Assembly (NCBI GenBank): GCA_905197665.1
Contig: CAJJZP010000001.1
Coordinates: 129,942 to 193,941, forward strand
Reading direction: 5' to 3'
Source of the DNA: an uncultured Collinsella sp.
GTDB taxonomy: Bacteria > Actinomycetota > Coriobacteriia > Coriobacteriales > Coriobacteriaceae
Length of the DNA: 64,000 bases
Shown: positions 51,911 to 60,164 of the stretch, piece by piece
Layout: each line of letters opens with the position of its first letter
Position numbering within the stretch: the stretch's first letter is position 1
The notes under the pieces: generated by a model
Told to the model about the DNA's origin: nothing
Databases searched by the model: none
Seen by the model: the letters and a program-made list of their open reading frames with translations, nothing else
Translations under genes and position numbers: made by a program

Positions 51911-54538
51911 ATGAGAATCGATAAGCTAGCAATGACGTCGCGCGAGGCGCTGCAGACCGCCATGAGCACGGCTGCCGATGCACAGGCCGGCGCGGTGGAG
52001 CCGATCCACCTGCTGTCTGCCCTGCTCGGTGCCGGCGAGCGCAATATCTCCGTGATCATCGAGCGCATCGGTGCCGACCCGGCTCAGCTCGCACGCTCCA
52101 CACAAGATGCCATCGACCATGCGCCCAAGGTGTCGGGCGAGGGTCAGCAGATGGGCCTGTCCAACGAGCTCGTTCGCGTGATCGAGAAGGCCGAGAAAAA
52201 GGCCACCAAGATGGGCGACAGCTTTGTGGTGACCGAGCATCTGCTGATGGCACTTGCCGAGGACAAGGGTGAGGCGGGTCGCGTGCTGCGTGACGCCGGC
52301 GTGACCAAGGAGCGCATCGAGCAAGTCTACGAGGAACTGCGCGGCGATGACCGCGTGACGTCTGCCGAGGACAAGACGCAGTTTGAGGCGTTGGAGCAGT
52401 ACGGTCGCAACATCTGCGATCTGGCCCGCGCCGGCAAGCTCGACCCGGTCATCGGCCGTACCGACGAGATCCGCCGTACCATCCAGGTTCTGTCCCGCCG
52501 CACCAAGAACAACCCCGTGCTCATCGGCGAGCCGGGCGTCGGCAAGACGGCCATCGTCGAGGGCATCGCCCAGCGTATCGTGGCCGGCGACGTGCCGAGC
52601 ACCCTGCGCGACCGCGACCTCATCGAGCTCGACATGAGCGCGCTGGTCGCCGGCGCCAAGTATCGCGGCGAGTTCGAGGACCGCTTGAAGGCCGTGCTCA
52701 AGGAAGTGCAAAAGTCCGAGGGCAAGGTCATCCTGTTCATCGATGAGCTCCACACCATCGTGGGCGCGGGTGCCACCGAGGGCTCCATGGATGCCGGCAA
52801 CATCCTGAAGCCGGCGCTCGCCCGTGGCGACTTGCACGCAATCGGCGCGACTACGCTCGACGAGTATCGCAAGTACATCGAGAAGGACGCGGCACTCGCC
52901 CGTCGTTTCCAGACCGTTATGGTGAGCGAGCCTACCGTCGAGGACACCATCTCGATCCTGCGTGGCCTGAAGGAGAAGTACGAGATCTTCCACGGCGTGC
53001 ATATCACCGATAGCGCGCTCGTGGCAGCTGCCGACCTCTCCGATCGCTACATTGCCGACCGCTTCCTGCCCGACAAGGCCATCGACTTGGTCGATGAGGC
53101 CGCAAGCCGCCTGCGCATGGAGCTCGACAGCATGCCGGTCGAGATTGACGCCACCACGCGTCAGCTCACCCAGCTGCAGATCGAGGAGCAGGCGCTCATG
53201 AAGGAGACCGACGACGCCTCCAAGGAGCGTCTGGAGGCCCTGCGCCAGGAGATTGCCGAGGTCCAAGAAAAGCTCAACGTGCAAAAGGCCGGCTGGCTCA
53301 ACCAGAAGAACGCCATCGACCACGTGCAGGAGCTTAAAGGCCAGCTCGACGAGGCCAAGAGTGAAGAGGAGCGCGCGACGCGCAACGGAAACTTGGGCCG
53401 TGCGTCCGAGCTGCGCTATTCCGTGATCCCGGGTCTGCAGCAGCAGATTCAGGATTCCGAGGCTGCGCTCGAGGCACAAAAGCAGCAGGACGGCGAGGGC
53501 CTCAACGAGCAGGTGACCTCCGATGAGATCGCCGAGGTCGTGAGCGCCTGGACCGGCGTGCCCGTGTCCAAGATGATGCAGGGCGAGCTCGACAAACTGA
53601 AGGGCTTGGAGGACGAGCTGCATAAGCGCGTCATCGGCCAGGACGAGGCGGTCTCCGCCGTGGCCGCGGCCGTGCGCCGCAGCCGTGCGGGCCTCTCCGA
53701 TCCGGACAAGCCCATCGGCAGCTTCTTCTTCCTGGGCCCCACCGGCGTGGGCAAGACCGAGCTCGCCAAGGCACTGGCCGAGTGCCTGTTCGACGACGAG
53801 CGCGCGCTCGTGCGTATCGACATGTCCGAGTACATGGAGAAGTTCAGCGTCCAGCGTCTGATCGGTGCGCCTCCGGGATACGTGGGCTACGACGAGGGCG
53901 GCCAGCTCACCGAGGCCGTGCGCCGTCGTCCGTACTCCGTGATCTTGCTCGACGAGATGGAGAAGGCTCATCCGGATGTTTTTAACGTGCTATTGCAGGT
54001 GCTCGACGACGGCCGTCTGACCGATGGCCAGGGTCGCCAAGTGTCCTTCAAGAACACGATTATCATCATGACGTCCAACGTGGGTTCCAAGGCTATCGCC
54101 GATCTGTCCGGCAAGGACGAGGAGGAGATGCGCCATCAGGTCGACGCGGCCATGGCTCAAACCTTCCGCCCCGAGTTCCTCAACCGTATCGACGATATCG
54201 TGGTGTTCCATCCGCTCGGCATGGCGCAGATCGAAAAGATCGTCGATATTCAGCTCGCCGACGTCCGCGCACGTCTGGCCAAGGAGCGCATGACGCTTGC
54301 CATCACCCCGGCGGCCAAGCAGATGCTCGCCGTGGGCGGCCTGGACCCGGTCTTTGGCGCCCGTCCGCTCAAGCGTCTCGTGCAGCGCGAGGTCGTGGAT
54401 GCCATTGCCGCCGCTATTATCGACGGTACGGTGCGCGAGGGCGATCAGGTGACGGTCGATGCCGACAAGGACGGCGGCTTTACCGTCGTGTGCGACAACA
54501 CGCCGACGGCCACCTACGAGGTTCCAGACGCCGAGTAG
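51911..54538 (+). CDS. clpB: Disaggregase ClpB (Hsp100)
   Basis: The 875-residue AAA+ chaperone rescues aggregated proteins with DnaK. It contains the N-terminal repeat domain, NBD1 with GEPGVGKT and VILFIDELHT, the coiled-coil M domain (about 400-520), and NBD2 with GPTGVGKT and VILLDEMEKAHPDVF. All catalytic motifs are intact. GAGAGG precedes the ATG. It ends in a strong terminator and is monocistronic. Confidence 0.97.
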   Translation: MRIDKLAMTSREALQTAMSTAADAQAGAVEPIHLLSALLGAGERNISVIIERIGADPAQLARSTQDAIDHAPKVSGEGQQMGLSNELVRVIEKAEKKATKMGDSFVVTEHLLMALAEDKGEAGRVLRDAGVTKERIEQVYEELRGDDRVTSAEDKTQFEALEQYGRNICDLARAGKLDPVIGRTDEIRRTIQVLSRRTKNNPVLIGEPGVGKTAIVEGIAQRIVAGDVPSTLRDRDLIELDMSALVAGAKYRGEFEDRLKAVLKEVQKSEGKVILFIDELHTIVGAGATEGSMDAGNILKPALARGDLHAIGATTLDEYRKYIEKDAALARRFQTVMVSEPTVEDTISILRGLKEKYEIFHGVHITDSALVAAADLSDRYIADRFLPDKAIDLVDEAASRLRMELDSMPVEIDATTRQLTQLQIEEQALMKETDDASKERLEALRQEIAEVQEKLNVQKAGWLNQKNAIDHVQELKGQLDEAKSEEERATRNGNLGRASELRYSVIPGLQQQIQDSEAALEAQKQQDGEGLNEQVTSDEIAEVVSAWTGVPVSKMMQGELDKLKGLEDELHKRVIGQDEAVSAVAAAVRRSRAGLSDPDKPIGSFFFLGPTGVGKTELAKALAECLFDDERALVRIDMSEYMEKFSVQRLIGAPPGYVGYDEGGQLTEAVRRRPYSVILLDEMEKAHPDVFNVLLQVLDDGRLTDGQGRQVSFKNTIIIMTSNVGSKAIADLSGKDEEEMRHQVDAAMAQTFRPEFLNRIDDIVVFHPLGMAQIEKIVDIQLADVRARLAKERMTLAITPAAKQMLAVGGLDPVFGARPLKRLVQREVVDAIAAAIIDGTVREGDQVTVDADKDGGFTVVCDNTPTATYEVPDAE

Positions 54539-54582
54539 ATTTTGGGGCCGGCTTTAAAATCTGCCAGCCGTCTCTAAACGCC

Positions 54583-54620
54583 AAGGGCGGCGGATCCAAT
54601 TGGGTCCGCCGCCCTTTTTC
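54583..54620 (+). terminator. Terminator after clpB
   Basis: GGGCGGCGGA and TCCGCCGCCC pair and five T follow. Confidence 0.88.
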
Positions 54621-54671
54621 GTGCGACAATCGATAATGTTGAACACGATTGCATGGCAAGGAGATATGCAG

Positions 54672-54866
54672 ATGATAGACAAGAACAAGACGAATGCGCC
54701 GGTCGCCAACGCCGCGCCGGCCGCACCCAAGTCTGTGCCCAAGCCTGTGCCCAAGCCGCGCGACCCCTACATCCGTGCCGAGAACGAGGATGACGACGGC
54801 TACGATCCTTATAGCGATCGTCGTCCCGAGCGCGAGCCCCTCTTCGAAGCCGACCCCTGGCGTTAA
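54672..54866 (+). CDS. Small acidic/proline-rich protein, unknown
   Basis: The 64-residue product has a low-complexity Pro/Lys/Ala N-terminal half (KSVPKPVPKPRDPYI) and an acidic, Tyr-containing C-terminal half (ENEDDDGYDPYSDRRPERE). It is predicted disordered. AAGGAG lies eight bases before the ATG at 54672; an ATG at 54666 is too close. No family is recognised. Its clear ribosome site and position after a terminator support an independent small gene. Confidence 0.6.
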   Translation: MIDKNKTNAPVANAAPAAPKSVPKPVPKPRDPYIRAENEDDDGYDPYSDRRPEREPLFEADPWR

Positions 54867-55006
54867 GTAGCTCATTTGGGACGGGGCTTTTTTAGCTACT
54901 TTGTTTTCGGCTAGAGGCGTTCATGCCTGCCCCCCTCGGCCGCTCGATATCCTCCGGGAGGGGCCACTAATAGAAAACTTGCTTATCCATTAATCAAGAT
55001 ACGCAT

Positions 55007-55066
55007 AATCTTGCTCTCCTGCTAATCAAGAATCGTTATAATCTTGATTAGCAGGAGAGCAAGATT
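55007..55066. promoter_or_regulatory. 24-bp perfect inverted repeat before the AAA_14 gene
   Basis: Positions 55007-55030 and 55043-55066 are exact complements around a 12-base loop, ending nine bases before the ATG, so it would fold in the transcript and partly cover the ribosome site GGAG. A similar half (TAATCAAGATACGCATAATC) begins at 54991 as a direct repeat of 55023-55046. Confidence 0.65.
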
Positions 55067-55074
55067 GGAGAATT

Positions 55075-56427
55075 ATGGCATTCAACGACTTGGTGGCTCA
55101 AAAAATAAAGGACTTTGAGCAACAGGGGATTCCGCAGGTCTTTGAGCGCGACCTTGATCTGGGCAACCCGCAGGAGCCAAAGCGCGACAACATCGTATAT
55201 GTGATTGTGGGCGCCCGTCGTTGTGGAAAGACGTATCGCCTGTATCAGGAGATACGGCGGCTTCAGGGCCAAGGCGTCGAGCTTGACCGGATGCTATATT
55301 TCAATTTTGAGGATGAGCGCTTGCGTCCGTATGAGCCATCGCTACTAGCGGACGTGCTCGATACATTCTATGCACTATATCCTGCTGCTCGAGGCGAGGG
55401 CGCCTACCTTTTCTTTGACGAGATCCAGGAAATACCCGAATGGGGTGCGTTTCTGCGACGCGTGGTCGATACGGAGAAGGCGACCGTTTACGTGACGGGA
55501 TCTTCTTCTAAGATGCTGTCCTCAGAACTTAAGAGCGAGTTCAGGGGCCGTTCTCTTGTGCGAGAGCTTTTTCCGTTGAGTTTTTCGGAATACGTCCGAT
55601 ATAAGACGGGGAGCGTTCCTGAGCCGGATGCACCCTTTTCATCGAGCGATGCAGCACTGCTTCGACATCATCTGATCGGATATCTCGAGCGAGGGGGATT
55701 CATCGCGACACTTGAGCAGACGCCCGCAGACGCGATTCAGCTGCTACAGGAATATGCGTCGCGAACGGTCGCCATGGACGTTGTGGAGCGTTACGACGTC
55801 AAGAGCCCTCGTTTGGCCTCACTGTTTCTGACGCGGTGTATGGCATCTTCGGGACGAGAGCTGTCGGTGAACAAGGTGTACAACGAGTTCAAGAGCAGGC
55901 AGATACCCGTCAGTCGTAATTCGCTCAGCGACTTACTTGAGTATTACGAGGACGCCTACCTGCTGTTTTCTGTGCCGGAGTTTACGCGTTCACTTGCAAA
56001 TAATACGCGGTCTGCGTCTAAAGTCTACGCTGTCGATCCTGCGATGTTTGGAGCATTCTCTCCCGCATCGGCATTGGACCAGGGCCAGAGGCTCGAGACT
56101 GCGGTGTTCAATGCGCTCAGAAGAAGGACTCCTGCGGTGCGGGTCGGTTCGGTCTGCCGCCTACTGGTCAAGGAGAAGAATAAAAGCCATGAGGTTGACT
56201 TTGTGGCTGGGGATGCACTTCTCATGCAGGCTTATAGCCTGACTCAGGTGAGTGTGGATATGGCAAGCGAGAAAACGCGCGAACGCGAAATTGCAGCCCT
56301 CGATGCCTCGATGGCCCAGTTTGATCTTGGCGAGTCGGTAATCGTTACTATGGATGAACAGGCCGATATTCCATGTGAACACGGTGTGGTACACGCTGTG
56401 CCCGCATGGAAGTGGCTCCTTGCCTAA
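55075..56427 (+). CDS. AAA_14/DUF4143 ATPase
   Basis: The 450-residue protein has Walker A VGARRCGKTY near residue 45, Walker B YLFFDEIQEIPEW near 113, sensor VTGSSSKML, and a C-terminal DUF4143 nuclease-like domain with VDFVAGD (about 375-380) in the Glu/Asp-Val-Asp-Phe pattern common to the family. Members are widespread and often horizontally acquired; their function is not established, though DNA-related or antitoxin-like roles are proposed. It is AT-richer than the flanking genes. The start follows GGAG by four bases. Confidence 0.88.
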   Translation: MAFNDLVAQKIKDFEQQGIPQVFERDLDLGNPQEPKRDNIVYVIVGARRCGKTYRLYQEIRRLQGQGVELDRMLYFNFEDERLRPYEPSLLADVLDTFYALYPAARGEGAYLFFDEIQEIPEWGAFLRRVVDTEKATVYVTGSSSKMLSSELKSEFRGRSLVRELFPLSFSEYVRYKTGSVPEPDAPFSSSDAALLRHHLIGYLERGGFIATLEQTPADAIQLLQEYASRTVAMDVVERYDVKSPRLASLFLTRCMASSGRELSVNKVYNEFKSRQIPVSRNSLSDLLEYYEDAYLLFSVPEFTRSLANNTRSASKVYAVDPAMFGAFSPASALDQGQRLETAVFNALRRRTPAVRVGSVCRLLVKEKNKSHEVDFVAGDALLMQAYSLTQVSVDMASEKTREREIAALDASMAQFDLGESVIVTMDEQADIPCEHGVVHAVPAWKWLLA

Positions 56428-56500
56428 TCATCTACGGATCTGTGGGGCCAGGACCTCCTGGCCCCTTCATCACGGTTGGGGAGTACCATGATGCGCCCGG

Positions 56501-58003
56501 CTAGTCCTGGGCTTTGATGCTCGGCAGGAGAATCTGGGCGAGGTAGTCGGTCTCTAGTTTGGTCGCAGCGTCGGCCTTGCCGTCTTTGCCGACCAGTACG
56601 TTCTTGATCTGGCTATAGGTGTAGCGGTTGCCGGTCGTGAGCTCGACAAGCTCAATGGCCGTGTCCATGGGGTAGGTCGACACGGGATTCTGCGTCCGTC
56701 CGTTGATGGTCTGGGGCACCACGTACGGATAGGCGGGGCCGCTGGCGTAGACGGTATAACCGTTGCCTAGGTTGGCCGCACCCAAAACCGTATCGCCTTC
56801 ATCGGGCGTAAAGCTCTCGCCCTCGCGCACCGCGACGAGCGTCACAATCGGCGTATCGCTGTCGCCGGCAAGATAGATGCATAGCGTGCTGCCATTTTGC
56901 CAAGTCTCGACCTTGCCGTACCACTCGACGGGGATATCGAGCTGGTAGAGGTCGGTTGCCTTGTGACGGGCGTCGGCATCACGGGCCGCCTGTGCCTTTT
57001 GCGCGCTCACGGCATTGACGGCGGCGTCGCGCCGCGCGGTTGCCGCCTGCTGGAGCACCTTGGCGGTGGCGGAGGAGCTCGCGCCTCCCTCCTCGGCATA
57101 TTTGGCGGCGGCATCGATCTGGTCGTCGGTTACCGTGTCGGCCGAAGGCACCTTGAGCTTAAAGGTGACCTGGGCACTTAAATCCTGTCCATCGCTCTTA
57201 ACGGTGACCTGCGTCTTGGTGGTCGGGACGGTATAGATGGTGCCGTCGGCCGCGATGGGGGAGGCAGCGATGGAGAGCGTGTAGTCACCGGGTAGTAGTT
57301 TGATGCCACGGCCGTGCTCGTCAACATAGAGTGTTTCGCTTACGGAGGATCCGTCAGAATCCTGGCCACTTACCTGTACGGGAATCTTGGAGCCGGTGGA
57401 ACAGTCGAGCCCCGCGGCATGTACGCCAATCTGCACCGACATCATCGTGTGGGCATTGGCGGCGGCGATGGCAGCCTGCTCTTGCCGGTATCCGTTCCAG
57501 GCTGCGTAGCCTGCGCCGCCGGCGACGAGCGCAACGGCCACAGCGCCGGCGACCATTAGATTGCGGCGCTTGGGCGACATCTTGCGATGGCGGACCTCGG
57601 CCTCATGTGCCGAAGGAACGGACGGTAGAGGAATATCGCCCATGGCGATGGTCTCGTCCACGGCAGGCGCGGAGCCTAAGCCAGGGAGCTCGCGGGTCAG
57701 CGAATCTTCGGCCGGCAAGCTGTCGAGCAAGATGGTTTCTTCGCTCGTGTCGGATTCGGGCTGGTCGTCGGCCCCGCATTCGGATTCCTGGTGCCCCGCT
57801 TCGTCTTCGGTGGGCGCGGCGCCATCGTCTTTTGCATCCTGATCATCGGGCTGCGCCTCGATTTCCGGCTCATCCTGCACATCAACGCTCGAATCGTCAA
57901 ACGCAATCTCGGCCAGCGCGATCTGGTCTAGGCTCTCCAGGGCCTCGGCGCATGCTTCTGCATCTTGGGCCGCATCCTCTTGGCCCATCGTCTCATCTTT
58001 CAT
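56501..58003 (-). CDS. Membrane-anchored protein with acidic cytoplasmic tail and surface domain
   Basis: The 500-residue protein has a very acidic N-terminal region (about 1-145; EEDEAGH-like stretches, TILLDSLPAEDS), a positively charged stop (RHRKMSPKRRN), one membrane helix at about 150-172, and an extracytoplasmic part of about 325 residues. The last includes an Ig-like segment with LLPGDYTLSIAAS, a helical Ala/Gln-rich linker and a C-terminal domain with WQNGSTLCIYLAGDSDTP. The topology suits a sensor or surface protein; the acidic tail has several Thr that could be phosphorylated. GGGGG precedes the ATG at 58003. No family recognised. Confidence 0.75.
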   Translation of the reverse strand: MKDETMGQEDAAQDAEACAEALESLDQIALAEIAFDDSSVDVQDEPEIEAQPDDQDAKDDGAAPTEDEAGHQESECGADDQPESDTSEETILLDSLPAEDSLTRELPGLGSAPAVDETIAMGDIPLPSVPSAHEAEVRHRKMSPKRRNLMVAGAVAVALVAGGAGYAAWNGYRQEQAAIAAANAHTMMSVQIGVHAAGLDCSTGSKIPVQVSGQDSDGSSVSETLYVDEHGRGIKLLPGDYTLSIAASPIAADGTIYTVPTTKTQVTVKSDGQDLSAQVTFKLKVPSADTVTDDQIDAAAKYAEEGGASSSATAKVLQQAATARRDAAVNAVSAQKAQAARDADARHKATDLYQLDIPVEWYGKVETWQNGSTLCIYLAGDSDTPIVTLVAVREGESFTPDEGDTVLGAANLGNGYTVYASGPAYPYVVPQTINGRTQNPVSTYPMDTAIELVELTTGNRYTYSQIKNVLVGKDGKADAATKLETDYLAQILLPSIKAQD

Positions 58004-58131
58004 ATATCCCCCAAGCTCAATATCGGGACAACACTGTACCCAAAAACGGGGCTCCATAGAGCCGCCGCATGATTTGAAATCCGATTTTATATATGCGCGT
58101 GTTTTTGAATAGATGAATAGAGGCGCAACGA

Positions 58132-58173
58132 CAAAAAGCCCCCGGAAAGCGAGCGAAACGCTTTTCGGGGGCT
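58132..58173 (-). terminator. Terminator after DUF5692 gene
   Basis: On the minus strand, AGCCCCCGAAAAGC and GCTTTCCGGGGGCT pair and TTTTTG follows. Confidence 0.85.
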
Positions 58174-58241
58174 CTGCGAGACATTGGATTGAAAGGCCTG
58201 GTGAGCGGGCCTATGCCCAAGTGCCAACAGCGGCCAACATG

Positions 58242-59249
58242 TTACTCGGCGTGCGCGTAATCAACCTTGGCACGGCGAGCGGTGGCCTTTTCCCAATCGC
58301 TGGTGCCCTCAAAGACATCCTGCTTGTAGGGATTGCGGCCGAGCTTCTTGGCGCGGTAGGCGATGTAGATGATCGCGGCGACGTTGGCGACCAGTGCGGC
58401 GATCGAGACCGCGGTAGCGGCGCCGGGGTCGAGCGTAGAGTGGGTCACAAAGATGGACTCCTCCTGGAAGTACGGGAACACCTGGGCAAACATGCACCAA
58501 ATGGCCAGCGTAAAGGCGCGGTTCTGGATCCAGCCGCCCTTGTTCCAGATAAAGGCGGCGACGGTGGGCGCCAGCAGCAGCGCAAAGCCGCAGAACCAGG
58601 AGTGGGTGGGCAGGCAGTTGTAGGTGTAGCAGAAGTTCCAGATGTCGTAGGCGATGATGTAGACCCAGGTCATGTCGGGCCACAGCATGTCGGTCTTGTC
58701 CTCGGAGGCGTAGACGCTCCACCAACCGGTCATGCAGAAGATGTTGATGATACCGGCGATGCCGTTGAACACGTTGTTCCAGCCGGCCAGCTGCGTGGCG
58801 CCCTCGGAGGTGACCCAGGTGGACTCGCCCAGGACAAAGAAGTGATAGGCGCTCTCAAAGTCGGACACGACGGCGATCATGATGTTGATGGCGACGATCA
58901 CAAACGGCCACGCGCGGAACCAATGCGCCTTGCCGATCTTGCCCCACTGGTACTTAATGGCAATGAAGCCCCAGCAACCGGCCAGCGCCGCGTACACCTT
59001 GGCGTAGTGGAAACAGCTGTTCTGGTACACATGGGTGGGGTTGGTGAGCGCCCACTCGGCACCCTGCGAGACGCCGATGGCGATGGCGACGCAGTAGATG
59101 GTCATGGCCAGCGGAGCCACGCCAAAGATGATGGCCGCGCCCAGCTTGGTGCGGCGGCCGACCTCGTTGAGCACGATCAGGCCAATAAAGACCATGGCCC
59201 AGCCGGCCCAGTGGATAAGGGTATCGCTACCCCAAACATCGAACAGCAT
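58242..59249 (-). CDS. DUF5692 family integral membrane protein
   Basis: The 335-residue protein has about nine hydrophobic segments rich in Trp and aromatic residues (WGSDTLIHWAGWAMVFIG at the start; NKGGWIQNRAF; YIIAYDIWNFCYTYN). It matches the pattern I associate with DUF5692, whose function is unknown. AAAGGAG precedes the ATG. It follows the TetR gene by 63 bases on the same strand, so the two are likely co-transcribed, divergent from the Fe-S/FAD oxidoreductase. Confidence 0.8.
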   Translation of the reverse strand: MLFDVWGSDTLIHWAGWAMVFIGLIVLNEVGRRTKLGAAIIFGVAPLAMTIYCVAIAIGVSQGAEWALTNPTHVYQNSCFHYAKVYAALAGCWGFIAIKYQWGKIGKAHWFRAWPFVIVAINIMIAVVSDFESAYHFFVLGESTWVTSEGATQLAGWNNVFNGIAGIINIFCMTGWWSVYASEDKTDMLWPDMTWVYIIAYDIWNFCYTYNCLPTHSWFCGFALLLAPTVAAFIWNKGGWIQNRAFTLAIWCMFAQVFPYFQEESIFVTHSTLDPGAATAVSIAALVANVAAIIYIAYRAKKLGRNPYKQDVFEGTSDWEKATARRAKVDYAHAE

Positions 59250-59312
59250 GCTGCTCTCCTTTCACACGCCCGCGGCCCCTCTTCCGATCGCGGGCAGTTT
59301 GGCCAAATGTCG

Positions 59313-59975
59313 TCAGTTCTGGGGCTTGCGCTCCAGATACTTGGCGGTATAGCCCTCGATGTGGAGTGTCGAGGCGATGATTTCCTTGACCGTCTCGTCG
59401 GGCACATCGGGGTGCGTGCGGATATACATCAACAGTCCCATGATGAGGGTGTAGAACGTCTCGTAGACATGGTCGATGCGTAGCTCATGATGGGCGACAA
59501 AATCCACCACGGTGGTGTCGCAGATGTACTGAGCCACTCGCTGAACCACGTTGTGCAAAAAGCCGCCGTAGAGCGCGCCACTGCTTGAGGTGAGCGTACT
59601 CGGCAGTTCGTGGCCGCTGGCGACCAGACGCTTAAAGAGCGGGGCGACGGTGTCGAGCGCGCCCTCGATATCGCCGACGGTGCGGCCGGCGTTCCACTGC
59701 TCGAGCTCGGAGATAAAGCCGTCGATTGCCTCGTCCATGACAGCGGTGACGGCGGCGTCCATATCGGCAAAGTAGTGGTAGAACAATGAACGCGTGCAGC
59801 CGGCTCGCTTGGTCACGGCCGATACCGATAAGTGGGACACGCCCAGCTCGGAGCTTACGGTGCGCACGGCATCGAGGATCTCGCGACGGCGTTCGTCGCC
59901 CGTCAAGCGCTTTGCCGCGCTGTCGGGCGCGGGGACGGCGTCGGCCACAGAGGTATCTGCTGTGTTGTTGCCCAT
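59313..59975 (-). CDS. TetR-family transcriptional regulator
   Basis: The 220-residue protein has a TetR HTH (REILDAVRTVSSELGVSHLS followed by KRAGCTRSLFYHYFADMDA) and a helical ligand-binding domain. AAGGCGG precedes the ATG at 59975; the in-frame ATG at 60014 has none. Two dyads, TTGACGGTTCGTCAA and TTGACACAATGTCAA, lie between it and the divergent oxidoreductase, and it most likely represses both directions. Confidence 0.9.
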   Translation of the reverse strand: MGNNTADTSVADAVPAPDSAAKRLTGDERRREILDAVRTVSSELGVSHLSVSAVTKRAGCTRSLFYHYFADMDAAVTAVMDEAIDGFISELEQWNAGRTVGDIEGALDTVAPLFKRLVASGHELPSTLTSSSGALYGGFLHNVVQRVAQYICDTTVVDFVAHHELRIDHVYETFYTLIMGLLMYIRTHPDVPDETVKEIIASTLHIEGYTAKYLERKPQN

Positions 59976-60033
59976 GTTTTGCCGCCTTTCGTCCGTTTGA
60001 GCCCGACCGTTCACCTAACAGTCTTGAATATTG

Positions 60034-60071
60034 TTGACGGTTCGTCAATACTGTTTTTGACACAATGTCAA
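60034..60071. promoter_or_regulatory. Two TetR-type operators
   Basis: TTGACGGTTCGTCAA (60034-60048) and TTGACACAATGTCAA (60057-60071) are perfect 6-3-6 dyads differing only by paired bases and spacer. Their centres are 23 bp apart, about two helical turns. Confidence 0.8.
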
Positions 60072-60164
60072 CAATGGCGGGTGAACGGCATGGGGGCATG
60101 CCCGGCCTGCAAAAAAAGAGGGGCGCTGCGGCCTCGTCGGGCTGCGGCAAGAGAAGGGACAACC

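Noticed and set aside
51926..53971. 681-codon open frame antisense to clpB
   Set aside because: It mirrors a highly conserved gene. GC-rich coding DNA here gives long antisense frames everywhere (also opposite dnaK, bglA, hypF, nadB and the esterase), without ribosome sites or recognisable domains.
58081..58130. Second copy of the heat-shock element near 58.08 kb
   Set aside because: TTTGAAATCCGATTTTATAT looks similar at first, but the GACTTAGATTT arm is missing and no heat-shock gene follows.
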